Origin: Larimichthys crocea
Taxonomy: Eukaryota; Chordata; Actinopteri; Sciaenidae
NCBI RefSeq assembly: GCF_000972845.2
Contig: NC_040018.1
Coordinates: forward strand, 15,039,157 to 15,103,156
DNA length: 64,000 nucleotides
Reading direction: 5' to 3'
Part shown: positions 39,181-51,614 of the stretch, one piece after another
Layout of the letters: every line of letters begins with the position of its first letter
Position numbering within the stretch: the first letter of the stretch is position 1
The notes under the pieces: model-generated
The model's database searches: none
Seen by the model: only the letters and a program-made list of their open reading frames with translations
Told to the model about the DNA's origin: nothing
Made by a program: the position numbers and the translations under genes

Positions 39181-42160
39181 CAAGAGTAAATATCTACACG
39201 GTGTTGCAAATTGCCACATTTTCAGCTTTTTGACACAAAATCTCTGGTAAACAGCGTGTATTAAATTCAGTCCTGACTCATGGAAAATGTTGTGCCCCTA
39301 CTCCAGATTTGAGTGTGAAGCAGTGTAATGAATGGGATGTCACAATAAGCATTAGTTTATTTATGTATAATAACAGCACATAAAAGTGTGCTTTGTTCTC
39401 TGCAGCACAGGCTGAATATTAATTTCTCAGCTTTTGGTGAGTAATGCGACCTCCAGTGACTCCCACCACAATAGACAACATCTATCTCTATCTGCTGACA
39501 AGTAGAAAATCTGAGCAGAATTAATGAATGAATACACACTGAGTGCCGTGAGAGAGAACACCTGCAGCCAGCAGCTCATGAGTTCCTACTGGTCAACTTT
39601 GTCTGATGCAGTTTCACATGCATCACTCTTGTTTTTATAGATTATTTTCTACATGAAGTGAGGAGTGATCGTTCATTGACAGCATGCAGTCCTGCCATTG
39701 AGCTGAAACTATAACAGATTTAAGAAAAACAATCAGACTTGGATACTCAAAGAAAAAAAAAAGAAAAATCAGGTTCTGATGCCACAAATGTAATAAAATT
39801 GTGCAAGAGGCCAAAAGTATGTTGATGCCCTTAGTATGATTGCTATAACAGTCTCTGCTCTGCACTCACAACATTTTGGATCCTGGCTGCAGACATTTGC
39901 TCCTATCCAGCCACAAGACCATCAGTGAGGCCCAACACTCATGATGGATAATGAGGTCTGGATTGTTCCAGGTCATGTTCAGTGGGGTCAGGGTCAGGTC
40001 TCCATGCATGCCAGTTCTTCCACACCAAACTTTCACCACTCTCTCTTTTTATGTATTGCACTATATACTGAACTGTTTCCACAAGTTAGGAGCTGTCTGA
40101 AACATCACTTCACACTGCAGCAAACATTCATTAAACTGAAACTGATCAGCCAAATCATGATTAAGAGCAAGACAGAGGTGTGCACATACTGTACTTTCAG
40201 CCTTTTTGATTGAGAAATAGAAGATTGGATTGATTGAACATTGTTTCTTATATTATTTGGAAAAAAGAAAATCCCTGCACATTAACAAAAACTAAGCATG
40301 GCCTTTATCTCCTCTAAATGCCTTGGGGACACACTCCTCACAACACAATCCATTCTTTCTTTCTACAAAAGTAAATAAAATGATTTTATCAGAGAGCATA
40401 AACAAAGACCTACACGGTACAACGCTTTATGTGATAACCACAGTGTGTAAGCATTGCACTTGTCTGTCGGCTTGTGCCGGGTCAACTTGTGTCCCAAGGG
40501 ATTGAAAGGTCATGACTCCCTCTGTCCTCTGTGTCCGGTCATGAGGTCTTCACACTGTGGGAGGTAGTTGACTAATTTACAGCAAAAAACCCTGACACAC
40601 TCTGCAAGTCAGAATTCTGGTCTGTTATTGAAAGCAACAGTTGGTTCATATGCCATCATGTCTCTTATCTCTACCTTTTCCATTACTATTTATTTATTTA
40701 TTTCATATAAATTTCACATACAGAGTAAAACAATGACATCGCATTTTAGCTCTAATTCTCTGAGTATTTTTTTCCGAGAAATGGAAACTAAATTTGACTG
40801 ATCTGAATAAGTTTAATTGTGGCTCTTTGTCCACGGTTAAGCTGTGTGTTGAAAAATGCTGTAAATAGGAATGCGGTCACCTTCTTGTCTTGTTAAACCA
40901 TCACTTACTGTGTGTCTGTTTGGCAGAGTACATTATAGTCAGCAATATGTGAATGAAGTGTTTTCATTTGATTTATTTATATAACCCGACTTTTCTTTAG
41001 TCATATTTACATGTTCACTGCTTTGTTTCAGTTCTTTTTATTATCCAAAAAAGTGAGAATTGTTTCCTTATTTCTCCCACAAGAGTCTGGTATTTGTGGA
41101 AAAGGAGCATACATCTAGATATGATCAATGAACAATGTGCAACTATATTATTGACTCGATGTTTCTTCAAATAGCTAGTCGGCTGCCTCTGTCCAAGGTG
41201 CTGACAGAGAGCAGTCTCTATGAACTACTTTAACAGGATGAATAAAACATCATATTTCAACAACATTTATTTTATTTGAGGCAAAAACAACATTTAAGTC
41301 ATATGAATAAACAAACCATGTGTAAAATAACCAAAACAATGTTTCACTTCAAAATATCATCCAAATGCTGCAAATAATCAACCACAAAGACGAAAATTCA
41401 ACATTACTTTGATAATATTACATTTCACTTAAATCTGAACAATTTTCTTTTTCAGTGACAAAAAAGAGAAAAAAAGAAAAGAAAATTTAAAACCATCTGT
41501 TTTTATACAAAATAAAGTCCCAAAATTAAAACTGTATTTAGTCTCATCTGAAGTTCATACATGTGGCAGAGAACCCTTTTATTGCTGCAGCCTAACAGCA
41601 GAGACGAAACCTCATGTCACTGTCCTGTGGATCCATGTGATTAACACAATGATGCAAGCTTTGAAGATCCTCCACAGCATGGCAGCAGCATCTTTTCCTA
41701 AACAAAAAGAAAGAGACAAAAAGACCACAACAATATCAAAATGAGCTCTTTGTGTGCAGGTACAGTCACATAAAAAGAACATTTGCACTTTTTTTTAAGC
41801 GGTTGCATCATCTCCACATACGTAACTCTAATGAAGTTCTTGCAGGAGCTTGATGTGAGATCAGGGCTGTAGCTATACCACGGCCAGATTCGCCAAATTA
41901 TATATAAAGAGGTTCCTGGACAATTTAATCCCACTGGGAAACATGGTAAGACCCTTTCTTTGCCAATTTTCACCCTTTCTCTTATTCAAGCCTCCTCTTT
42001 CTTCCTGGAGCTCCACAATGCAAGATCGTGCTTTCTGTTTTCTCTCTTATCTTTTCTCAGTATGGCTGCCACCCCCAAACCCCTCAGACAGCATGCAGTT
42101 TATGCAAATTATCAGCCTTTCATGCTCAAAGTTGAATGAGACCTCAATAACCGCCCCCCC
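39180..42160. other. Non-coding sequence
   Basis: No gene supported; open frames are short and featureless. Confidence 0.4.
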
Positions 42161-42177
42161 CTCCCCTCCATCACCAC

Positions 42178-42326
42178 CACACACACACACACACAAACAC
42201 ACACACAAACACACACACAGACTCGGTTTGAAAATCATCATTATTCTTTTTATTTCAGGTTCTGTTTTTTACTTGATCATGAAGTGAGGTGTAGTGTGGT
42301 TTCAAAGAGGAGAGCAAGGTGAAGAA

Positions 42327-42380
<54 letters not shown>

Positions 42381-42493
42381 AAGGGAGGTGGCTGAAAAGT
42401 GAAAGTGAAAAGTGATGTAAGTGGTGGATGAATGCAAGGATGGACACAAAAGTTAGGAGTTGGTCGGGGAGGAAGAGAGAGAGGTGTGTAGAG

Positions 42494-42538
<45 letters not shown>

Positions 42539-42680
42539 ATGATGAATGTGAAATTTTCAGTGTTCCCAGGGTCTGGGTGGTTTTTGAAAGGCCTGAGGGG
42601 GGAGGCGGTTGTAACGGTAAGGGGGGGTGCATGTGCCCAGCTGTTGGGGGGAACCTGAGTCTCTCTCTCTCTCTCTCTCA
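42178..42680. repeat. Microsatellite cluster (CA), (GT), (GT), (CT)
   Basis: CA at about 42178-42221, GT at 42327-42380, GT at 42495-42535 and CT at 42660-42679. Long open frames across them encode only His/Thr, Cys/Val or Ser/Leu runs and are artefacts. Confidence 0.9.
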
Positions 42681-42689
42681 CTGTCTGAC

Positions 42690-43440
42690 AGGCTGTCCTT
42701 TTCACCAGCACATAGCCGGGCCATCCAGCCTGCTGCCATAACAACGCCACAACCCCTCTGTCATAGTAACACCATGCAGTCACTGCAGAGCACATGGGGA
42801 GGGGAGGACGACGACAAGTGAATGAAGAGTCGAGACATTTCTACCCCTGTGAACTTGAACTTGACTGACAGTCTGAACGACTGGCGGGGAAGAATGGAAA
42901 TCCATTTCCTCAGAGGAATATTGTTCTATGATTTAGTTCCCAAGGTACCTTTAAATGATGAATTAAAAATCTGCTGTGTGAATCATCATTGAACATGTTT
43001 TATTATCATGAGTTTATCTCAATTTGTAGCTTGTTTAAGATCATATAAATTAAGATTAAATAAAATATTACTGAAAGCTCCAGAAAAGGCTTAAAAGTGG
43101 ATTTTTAAATAAACAAAACAAACACAAATAAATAGTTTATTTACAATTACATTCCTATAAATTATTCTATTGAGCTTAAAAGTAAAAAAGAATATCAGTG
43201 TTACTAATAGACTGTAATACATAGAAATACTACCGCTTTTACAACTAATAATATCTAATAATAAGGAGAACAGGAGGAAGAATAAGAAGTTTCCATTTTC
43301 TTCTTTGCATATCTAATACTATGTAGTCTTGTGGCATATACTTATACACAGATAATGTAACACAAAATATAATGTACAAATGAGCTGTGCCCTGTCACTC
43401 TATTAGCTGCAGCAATATTTCCAACATTCAATGTTTATCT
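42690..43440. other. AT-rich non-coding sequence
   Basis: No gene supported. Confidence 0.4.
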
Positions 43441-43444
43441 CATC

Positions 43445-43760
43445 TATATGCCTCAGGGTCTCTGTGACGTGCTTGTTTGCTCCGGCCTAAAGCCGATGAA
43501 TGACGACTGGGGCGCATCAGGGGTCTTAGCTGCTCAGACCCACTCGACCATGGGAAAAAGGAGCTGTGAAAGGTCCCCTGTCACTGTTACAAAGCCAAGA
43601 ACAAGCCATAGCAGGATAATCGCGTGTATCCCCAGATTAAGACAGGATCGCAGCTGCGGTGTCCTTGTGGGAGGGAAAAGAGGCTGCAGGGATGTAAAAC
43701 ATACAATGTCCTGCCTTCAGGAGAGCTCACAGTCATTCTTATTCTACACAGGTTCTGGTG
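43445..43760. promoter_or_regulatory. Candidate conserved non-coding element
   Basis: A CpG-containing, repeat-free block with GATAATCGCGTG and CCCCAGATTAAGAC (bicoid/OTX-like TAATC cores) and GCCGATGAATGACGACTGGG. It is much richer in GC than its flanks. An open frame of 107 codons covers it but has no recognisable domain. Confidence 0.35.
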
Positions 43761-44924
43761 CTGAGATGTGAGACTGCTTGGACCAGGACAGATATGCCTG
43801 GGTCTTAATGTAAAATCGAGAGGAAGGTGTCACAACAGAAAACAAAACGGCTGAGGCCTGACAATGAAAGCTGACAGCTATCCATCACCAGTTTAAGTCC
43901 ACAGTCTGATCTGAAGGTTATTTGTCTTCTGCCTTTTTAGTTTTTAGTTCTGTTCTAGATATATCTAAGCTGACAGGGAAATTCACATATCAAGAAAATT
44001 TGAGTTTTGATTGCTTTAGTTTAATACATAACGTGTTACTTATGGCTTCTTTTATTTCATTTCATTTAACATTTTTGTGTCCTTGTAAATTGTGTATTTG
44101 TGTCTTTTGTTTTGGTTTATTTAGTTTTGTAAAAAGTGTTGATTTCTTGTGACTAAAACAATCTCAACATTAAGAGAGAGTTGTTCAGACTTGGCAGAGA
44201 ATTGCACTCTATTGAGTTCCCTCTACTAATATCAATCAAGTAGGATCCACATGTGACACAATGGCCACAGTCTTTTTCATGAACATTAATTCTGGCATGA
44301 GACCACACGCTCATATACAAACTCACTGTGAGAGACTCACTCACAGACATAAAGAGGCAGAAAGACAAAGGGGCAACTTTTCCAGGAGACACTCTTGTGG
44401 CTACAGTGCTAATGCAGGCATCTGCCACTGTCTGGTCTGGTGCGACGTTCCCACCTCATTGCTCAGGGTTTACTGCAGCGAACCTCTCACATACACAATG
44501 TTGGGAAAAAGAAGTGGCGGACCTTTGTCAAGTGCTCCTTTCACAAAGCAGCCATTGTGGAGCGAAGCCAGGATCAGAATGATAATGTGGACTCTGGCTA
44601 CTGTTTACCAACAGGGTGTCTGCAGTGAACCTGCAGCCTCTGAGAGGACTGCTCTGTGTTCGTGCATCACTTCACGTGTGTGCAGGTGCATTTCAGTTGC
44701 AGGTCACTTTGTGTCTGTCCATTAGACAGCTCGTAAATCTGACTAAAATCAAATGCAAGTTTTTCTTCAGTAATAATTTTCAGGAATTCCTTCACTTATG
44801 TAAGAAATCATTACCAGCACACTCATTATAGCATATTATAAATACTGTTATTTATCCTATAATCATTTTAATAATAAGACTAAAACTTTAATTTCTACTA
44901 ACTATATCTGGCACTATATATATA

Positions 44925-45215
44925 TAAGTATAACGATGGGGTGGTGCGAATATTAAGGGGCATATGATAGAGGGAAGTGGTAGATAGAGTGAAATCCACT
45001 ATTACTGATAAAGCAGGACATGAGGTATATATAAGGGTTTAACTTAGTAGGTATAATGAAACACCGCAAAGTTGGGAACGAAGGCGGAGCAGTATACTAA
45101 GAGAAATTATTCGAAAGCGGCTTGAATTGCTATATATATATAAATTCCTATGGTGGTTTTTAATATATGTTAGAAACGTTTAAATCTAAGAATAAAATGT
45201 AAACATGTGGTCTGT
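44925..45215 (+). other. Unusual segment with LTR-like signals
   Basis: TATA-like GAGGTATATATAAGGG near 45020, AATAAAATG near 45190 and a CpG-bearing interior (AACGAAGGCGGAGC, TTCGAAAGCGGC) unlike its surroundings. No coding part, primer site or target duplication was found. Confidence 0.2.
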
Positions 45216-45219
45216 GTTG

Positions 45220-46195
45220 GTAGTCACACAGTCTTCTTCTTCTCATCTTCTTAGCTTATATTATCACCCAGCTTCACACCTGCCCCTCCCCCAGCTGCTG
45301 GTCTAATTACAGCCTGGTGTCTAATAAAGGAACAGTTCCCTTTTTTTTATTTTTCCAGTCATGATTCTGACAGTTTAAACCAATACTTGCATTTGTCCAT
45401 AAGAACACAGATAAACACGGATTGTTACATAAAACTCATGTAGTGTGTGGAAGACAACACGCCAGCATTATGAATCAGATTTTAAGACATGGTGGAGTTT
45501 ATTCTGAGGACAGGGCCATGCTTTGGCTGTTTGGGTTAACTCAATAGTCTTAGCTAAGACCAGTAATAAGTCATTTGATCGTTTCAAATTTCTATAGCAC
45601 AAACAGTTCAAAGCAGGGACACTCACTGAGGTCATGTCCTCTTTAACTTGTCTCTGGAGATTTTGTAAAAAACTTGGAGTGGATTTATATTCTGTTTAAA
45701 TTAAAAATGTACATGTGGTGGGATTCTGTAAGCTGTTTTCAGCATTTTAAACTATAATATATTTGAATATGGCTACATGTAAGCCAACAATAAATGAATG
45801 AACAATAAAGAAAGGATTCAGTATTAGAATTTAAATACTTCTTTTTGTTTCATAAAAATGTGAGTTTTACAAAAGATCTTACAACTTTCAGTGTCTGGTA
45901 AAGATGTTCAGGGCAGGTGCAGCAGGTTACACTGAAGAGCCACGACTGCAATATTTCTGAAAGCCTGTGATAAATGCCTGGATTTGAATATCCTCAAGAT
46001 AAATGTGGGCTAAACTAGTTAAGTGCTTTTATTGTTGGTAATACATTTTGTTCTGCTTTTAAAGAAGGCCTCTACAGGCATATCATCTTTAAATGTTCAC
46101 GTTAGTTTTCATGTTAGATCTGCATCTTTATAAAATATTTCATGCCAATAAAATCGGCCCATAAATGATGAAGGGTCCATAATTTAAATCTGCAC
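45220..46195. other. Non-coding sequence
   Basis: No gene supported. Confidence 0.4.
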
Positions 46196-46229
46196 ATAGA
46201 GCTTGGTGCTGTTGTGCAGCGGGTGGAGG

Positions 46230-46560
46230 ACACGCTATGTGCTGCTGCGCCTTTAAATACCGTCTCTCTCTCTCTCTGCCTCTCTGCTCCCCTCGTTTCT
46301 ATGCAATTATGTTAATATGCAGAGCTTGTCTGCCTCCTATTCATTATCGGCTGGAGTTGCGTGATTGTTTCCTTTATTTTCCATCTTTGCAAGGCCACTC
46401 TTGGTTTTTTGGCAGGCCTGCTTTTATCCCACAGCAGAGGTCTGACGGAGAGACACAGCATCACAGAGCCCTCACGTCGGATAGAGACTTTGTGCATGAA
46501 GCGTTTATGTTTGCAGCACATGTGAGTCATTCTCTCAGTTTCAATACTGCGGATAGAAAA
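46230..46560. promoter_or_regulatory. Candidate conserved enhancer or promoter
   Basis: Contains CGCCTTTAAATACC, a CT run, then ATGCAATTATGTTAATATGC, TATTCATTATCGGCTGGAG and TCTTGGTTTTTTGGCAGG in a dense repeat-free block. Octamer/homeodomain-like motifs predominate. Inferred from texture only. Confidence 0.35.
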
Positions 46561-47474
46561 TGAGTAAGTAACCTGTCTCCAGGCTGTATTTATAATAATA
46601 ACCCAGGTTTATTCTTATACTGGATTGTATCAAAGTGTACGTCCATCCGACACAATTAAGCCCGGTAATTGACCTTTATTTCACCCACGTGTGTAACATG
46701 TTCAACATCATCATCAGAAACAGAGAGGAAGCGTTTAAAAATATTTCATAACAGAAATCATGAAGGATGGAGGTGTTTTTAATGAACACCGAAGGTTGTA
46801 AAGGTGAGAAACTGACCAAAAGGCAGATGTTTGAAGATATTTTTTCTCTACTATAAATATTTATTAATTATCCCTTGAGTTATGCTAAATGCTTATTTGA
46901 TAATAATATATAGGCCTACCTCTGCACCCTCTGTACTGTAATCCATGTTTGTTGATGAATTCACGGAAACGTGTTTCCTCCTCTCTCTCTTCCTCATCCC
47001 GGTGCTTTGATGGGAGATTTAAATGCAAAAATAAACTGACTTCTTTCCTCACTGCACATGTGGCTCTATCATTACACTAAATATTATAAATAATAATTAT
47101 TAATTTATTAATTAACACGGACTGTTGGTCTGAAAGGTTTTACAGGAGATTTACAGAGGAGAGGCCTGCTTTTTGGCCTTTCTGCCAACAAATAAATTTA
47201 AAAAAAGAAGAGGCAGCTCTCAGAAAGAAGCTTTAATCTAAGGCTGATAAGGTTTATTTATCTACTATATTTTAAAAGAACTATTGTTTAAATAATTTCT
47301 GTAAATGTGAGCTGACAATATAATTGAAAGATTTTTTTTTTAAGGAAACAAACACAGATCATACAAAAACATCTGAAAGCACAACAGTGATCTTTATAAG
47401 TCTTTATTTTATTTATACACATGTTTTTAATTACCATTAACCGCACACTGGTATGTTCCCAACTTCTTTTCTGT

Positions 47475-47525
47475 CCAACTTCTTTCTTTCCCTTTTTTTC
47501 TTTCCTTTTTCTTCTTTTCTTTTCT

Positions 47526-47556
<31 letters not shown>

Positions 47557-47725
47557 TCTTTCTTCTTGCTATTTTGCAGGCAGACATAACAAGGGGTATA
47601 TGGTAACTTACAAGCTCCTGACAGATGATACAGATTGCCTTTAATAGACCTTAAATGTCCACAGTTTAAAATCAAATGTGGTTGATATATATATATAGAT
47701 ATATATATATATATATATAGATATA
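47475..47725. repeat. (CTTT)n-rich and (TA)n low-complexity tracts
   Basis: Pyrimidine tract with CTTT units at about 47480-47570, then TA repeats at about 47683-47722. Lys/Glu-rich open frames on the minus strand here are artefacts. Confidence 0.85.
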
Positions 47726-47839
47726 AATTTCACTTCTGAATCATTGTTTTAATTTTAGGGGTTATTCTTGATAGGAGATGTCTAATATTTGCTTATGAAA
47801 GGTGTTTTTATCAGTTTAATAAAACATTCCCCTGATCAT

Positions 47840-48250
47840 TCCCCCTCATGACATCATCAGTGTGTTCTCAGAGGTATCAGGTGTGCAGGAATGTTCCGGC
47901 AGCTTTAATGTAATCACATTTCATGAGGTAATCTGCCACAAAATCACTCAGTTATTCCCTCACTGTTCAGTAGCAGTCACATGTACACTGACTCATTGAT
48001 TGGCCTTTAAAAGGTCTCAGTGACCTCAGTAATTAGCTTCATTTTGATTTTCATTTCATTTTGACAGGAAGGCTTAAAGATAGACTGATTAGTGTCTGAT
48101 GGACAGCTAACGATGGACCAATTAATGCGGCCCTGCTCTGTGCCAACACAACCATTTTAGAGGCAGCAGGCAGACTCTGTCAAGATGGCTTCCTTATAGA
48201 CAACATAACGTTCTGCCAACCTGCACAGTCCGACATGTGTCTCTTCTATG
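47840..48250. promoter_or_regulatory. Candidate conserved non-coding element
   Basis: Repeat-free block with GACATCATCAGTGTG, GGTGTGCAGGAATGTTCCGG (TEAD/GGAATG-like) and GGACCAATTAATGCGGCCCT, about 1.5 kb from the mir-9 hairpin. Inferred from texture only. Confidence 0.3.
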
Positions 48251-48697
48251 GGAGAAGTCCTTTCTCTCAGAGTAAATGACACAGTGGTGGACACTGAGAT
48301 TCAGAAAATAACCTTTTCTCTTTTATTTTTCTTTGTATTTTCAGCACCTGGTGTAAAACACTTATTTGTATTTAACTGTTTTTTTCTGCTCTGTGTCTGT
48401 ACATCAAACAATATCTAAAATTACACAAAACTTAAATGGTGCAATAATATTGATAATATAATCTGCAGCCTGTCTGACAATCATAGCCTATATTGTTTTC
48501 TTGATTTTTAGCAGAAGTATAGAGACATCTTCTTTGATACGATTATTTAAAAAACTTTAAGATTTTCTTACATTTTTGGAATTTTGCAAATGAAAAGCAC
48601 AATTTATATTTCAATTGATAATGGAAGTTAAATAGTATTTTATTGTTTTGGGTTTTTTAAAAGAGACTAGTGAGGGGACAACCTAATAACACGTACT

Positions 48698-48761
<64 letters not shown>

Positions 48762-48763
48762 AA
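48698..48763. repeat. (AAAG)16 microsatellite
   Basis: Uninterrupted AAAG tetranucleotide repeat of about 66 bp. Confidence 0.95.
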
Positions 48764-49644
48764 TGAGAACTTAAAAGTCTGTAAAGCATTCATGTGTGTT
48801 TGAAGACACTGGTATACAGCAGGGACTGATTTTGGATTTTTAACTTTTAAATATATTTTCTCTCTAAAAGTGTCCGATTTGTGTAAATAATTATTCCCAT
48901 GTTCCTCATGCACAGATGATCAAAACATTCCTCAAAAAAGTTAATATTAATAATCAAAGCTCACAAGCTCTGTTTGGCCTTCTATGTGTTTAATGAAACA
49001 AGTGTGATAATGATTGGTATTTGAAAGAATTAACAAGAGACCAACATCAAGACACTTGTAAGATTAAGTGGAAAGAAATATTTAGTTTATCAGCGAGTGG
49101 GCATTTTCAAATATATCTAACTATATACAGAAAGAGAAATAAAAAGACAGATGTAGTTTTGATTTACACTGTTTGTCTCATTATGACTGAGGCTGCAACT
49201 AAGGATTGTTTTTATTTCTGATTAATCACTTTCAGAAATTAGAAAACAGTGCAAAATGCCAATAACAATTTCCTGATAATGTCATTAAATTGCTTATATT
49301 ATCCAACCAACAGTCTAAAATAAAAGATATTCAATTTACTAACACATATGATTAAGAAAAGTAGCAAGGAGAGGAACTGGAACTGAGAAAAGTTTTCTAT
49401 TTTTGAACAATTAATAAATGACCTAAATAGTTGCTTGTTTTTCTGTCAATTTACTAAATCAATAAATGGAGTAAATGTTGCAGCTTTGACTGTGGCAATA
49501 AAATTTCATGAACCTTTATTTTCAATAAAACTAGGTAGTTTGTCATAACCTACCTAAAAAGACGCGCTGTCTTCTCGTGCCTGTGTCTTTTCTTTTGGTT
49601 TAATGTCATTAATGCAGGACGTTGAGGGTTTGGAGGTCATTCCT

Positions 49645-49666
49645 ACTTTCGGTTATCTAGCTTTAT
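49645..49666 (-). ncRNA. mature miR-9-3p
   Basis: 22 bases on the minus strand, identical to the conserved miR-9-3p, pairing with the 5' arm. Confidence 0.93.
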
Positions 49667-49682
49667 GATGGATGATTAACAC

Positions 49683-49705
49683 TCATACAGCTAGATAACC
49701 AAAGA
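49683..49705 (-). ncRNA. mature miR-9-5p
   Basis: 23 bases on the minus strand, identical to the conserved miR-9-5p as I know it, with seed CTTTGG at positions 2-7. Confidence 0.95.
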
Positions 49706-50598
49706 CAGGAACAGTCTCCGTTGTTTTGCTGTAACAGCAAGAGGTAAGTCTGACGCTTCCTGGGAACAAAGAAAATGATTGTGGAGTTAATGCATACCTA
49801 ATTACTTAATGTCTTAATTTAACACTGTAAAGACTTCAACTGGCATTTTTAATTTTAAAAACTGAAATACTTCAAGCTTAACTTTTCCACAACCAACTGA
49901 AACCAACTTTTTAAAGCTTTCCACTCATGATTCATTTTTTCCATCAAAACACACAATTAAAACCTTTTAAATATCTTATATCTGTGTCACTTACAGACAG
50001 AGCTCAAGTCTTTGTGGACTAATTGTAATAATTTCCAATTTCATGCAAACACAGTAGGCTAACTAACTATATGACAAAGTGAGGTGACAAATTCAGTATG
50101 TGACTGATCACACTGTCTTATCACACTTTAAAGTGCAGCTTTAAACACTCAGATATAACATGTAGTTTGGCCTACATATGTTTATATTCAATCTTTACAT
50201 TACCTCTCACACCTTTCAAACAGACGTTTAAATCTTTCCTCAGAGAAGAGAACAGGTCTTCAAATTTTTCATTAGCACCACATGATATTTTTCATCGAGG
50301 CCAAACCTCATAAAGATCCTGCTGAGCAATTACTATAAAATCTTACAAATCTTTGGGAGGGGGGCACTATCAGGGGATTTGCAGGTTTATGCATTATAAT
50401 TTATTTGATAACAGCAGCTTGTGCAGCTTTACATTTCTGCATTACTATTATTAATAAACTCATGTTATGATGCTGTCACTCACAGTAAATACTGAACCCT
50501 ACGGGTCACTTTTCTACACTTTTCCCTCAAAATACAGTTTATTACTTCTATATCTACATCTCTAACTCATAATAACCTCATGATGAACTCACGCTTCT

Positions 50599-50684
50599 CT
50601 TTGTCAGTACGTGTGACGTCAGTTGTTATAATTGGGGAGTATATGCACTGACAAAGCATGCGTCACTCTCTTTGTATATATGGG
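50599..50684. promoter_or_regulatory. Promoter-like cluster: CRE, TATA and a 10-bp inverted repeat
   Basis: A perfect CRE palindrome TGACGTCA lies at 50614-50621 and a TATA-like GTATATATGGG at 50674-50684. CTTTGTCAGT (50599-50608) and ACTGACAAAG (50647-50656) form a perfect inverted repeat. Together this looks like a core promoter, direction uncertain. Confidence 0.35.
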
Positions 50685-51227
50685 AGAAAACTCTCACACA
50701 CATTACTACAATTATCGCAGTCCTTTATGAATTAACTATTATTCAAAAGACAGACTTGGGTCTGTGCCTGCACTGTGTTCAGTTTTAAGACAATCAGGAC
50801 ACACGAATAAAGTACACACAAGTTGTCTTTATTGGTTCAGTGTATTGGAGGGTTTGTGAGGGGCTTTTGGTACAACAGAACAGGCCTGTAGCTTCACACT
50901 GTCTTTGTCAAATAGGTCAAAGCAGAGCTTTTACTCCATGTGCAATTTTAAAGACAGGAAACTGGACATACTAGACCACTATGACTATGATCTATCTTTA
51001 TCTGGCTGTGGCTGTAACCCTATTCGAAACGTGACTATATGAAATGAACGCAGACTATAGTCTATAACACCCTGTTCCTAAAAATATGTCTAACATTAGG
51101 CCAGTGCGTGTACAGGCTGTGGATGATTTGCATTCATTAAAACATGCCTGTAGATGACATCTGTGGGAACTAATCAAGACCCCTGTATCCAAAAAAAAAA
51201 AAAAGACTCACTTTCACGTCGTGCAAG

Positions 51228-51350
51228 ATGCCTCCTGCGTCCACGGAGACTAAAACATCCACATGTGGAGATGAGGGTTGGCTCGGTAGCATCATTCAGG
51301 CTCCAGATGTGCAGGAGTTTTTTCCCGTGCAGCCTCGGTTTGACAAACAG
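51228..51350 (+). CDS. Possible first coding exon, 41 codons before a strong splice donor
   Basis: ATG at 51228 opens MPPASTETKTSTCGDEG, followed by WLGSIIQAPDVQEFFPVQPR, ending FDKQ exactly at CAG|GTGAGC, a near-consensus donor. The peptide composition looks protein-like, and the segment lies 0.5 kb right of the promoter-like cluster at 50.6 kb. I do not recognise a family and found no matching downstream exon in the window. It could equally be chance, or part of a non-coding transcript. Confidence 0.2.
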
Positions 51351-51614
51351 GTGAGCGCGTGAGTGATCAGATCGATAAATCCCACACCGTCTGCCGAGGA
51401 TGTGGAGGAGATATCCTTGTTGAATTGTGTGTTTTGTATCCGTGATCGGGATCCTGGGGGTCCGTCAGACGAGCAGAGATGTGTGTATGATGGCCTTTCA
51501 TCCGCAGTGTGTCAACTGTGTGTGTCCGAGCTCCTAAGGATGTTTTTATCCCCTGTTGGAGCATCCAATGATCTGCTCTCACCTCCTCTCTGCCTTTTTC
51601 TCTAAACGCTGCGC

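Larger units (their letters stand above)
49632..49719 (-). ncRNA. mir9: mir-9 precursor hairpin
   Basis: On the minus strand an 88-base stem-loop carries both mature arms of miR-9, a neural microRNA that represses progenitor genes and promotes neurogenesis. The 5' arm (plus coordinates 49683-49705) begins TCTTTGGTTATCTAGCTG and matches the vertebrate miR-9-5p exactly. The 3' arm (49645-49666) begins ATAAAGCTAGATAACC, as miR-9-3p. The loop is 16 bases (49667-49682). The stem extends outwards through paired TTCCT/AGGAA and GGAG/CTCC. Position between rhcg and kif7 suggests the mir-9-3 locus. Confidence 0.97.

Noticed and set aside
42255..42795. Long minus open frame of 172 codons
   Set aside because: Driven by GT/CA repeats; no real protein features.
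47288..47675. Lys/Glu-rich minus open frames
   Set aside because: Translation of a CTTT microsatellite.
48698..48763. Regular short repeats resembling an array
   Set aside because: Pure AAAG microsatellite without spacers; not CRISPR, and the genome is eukaryotic.
50590..50660. Possible second microRNA hairpin
   Set aside because: Only a 10-bp perfect stem with a 38-base loop and no known mature sequence; kept as a promoter-like inverted repeat instead.
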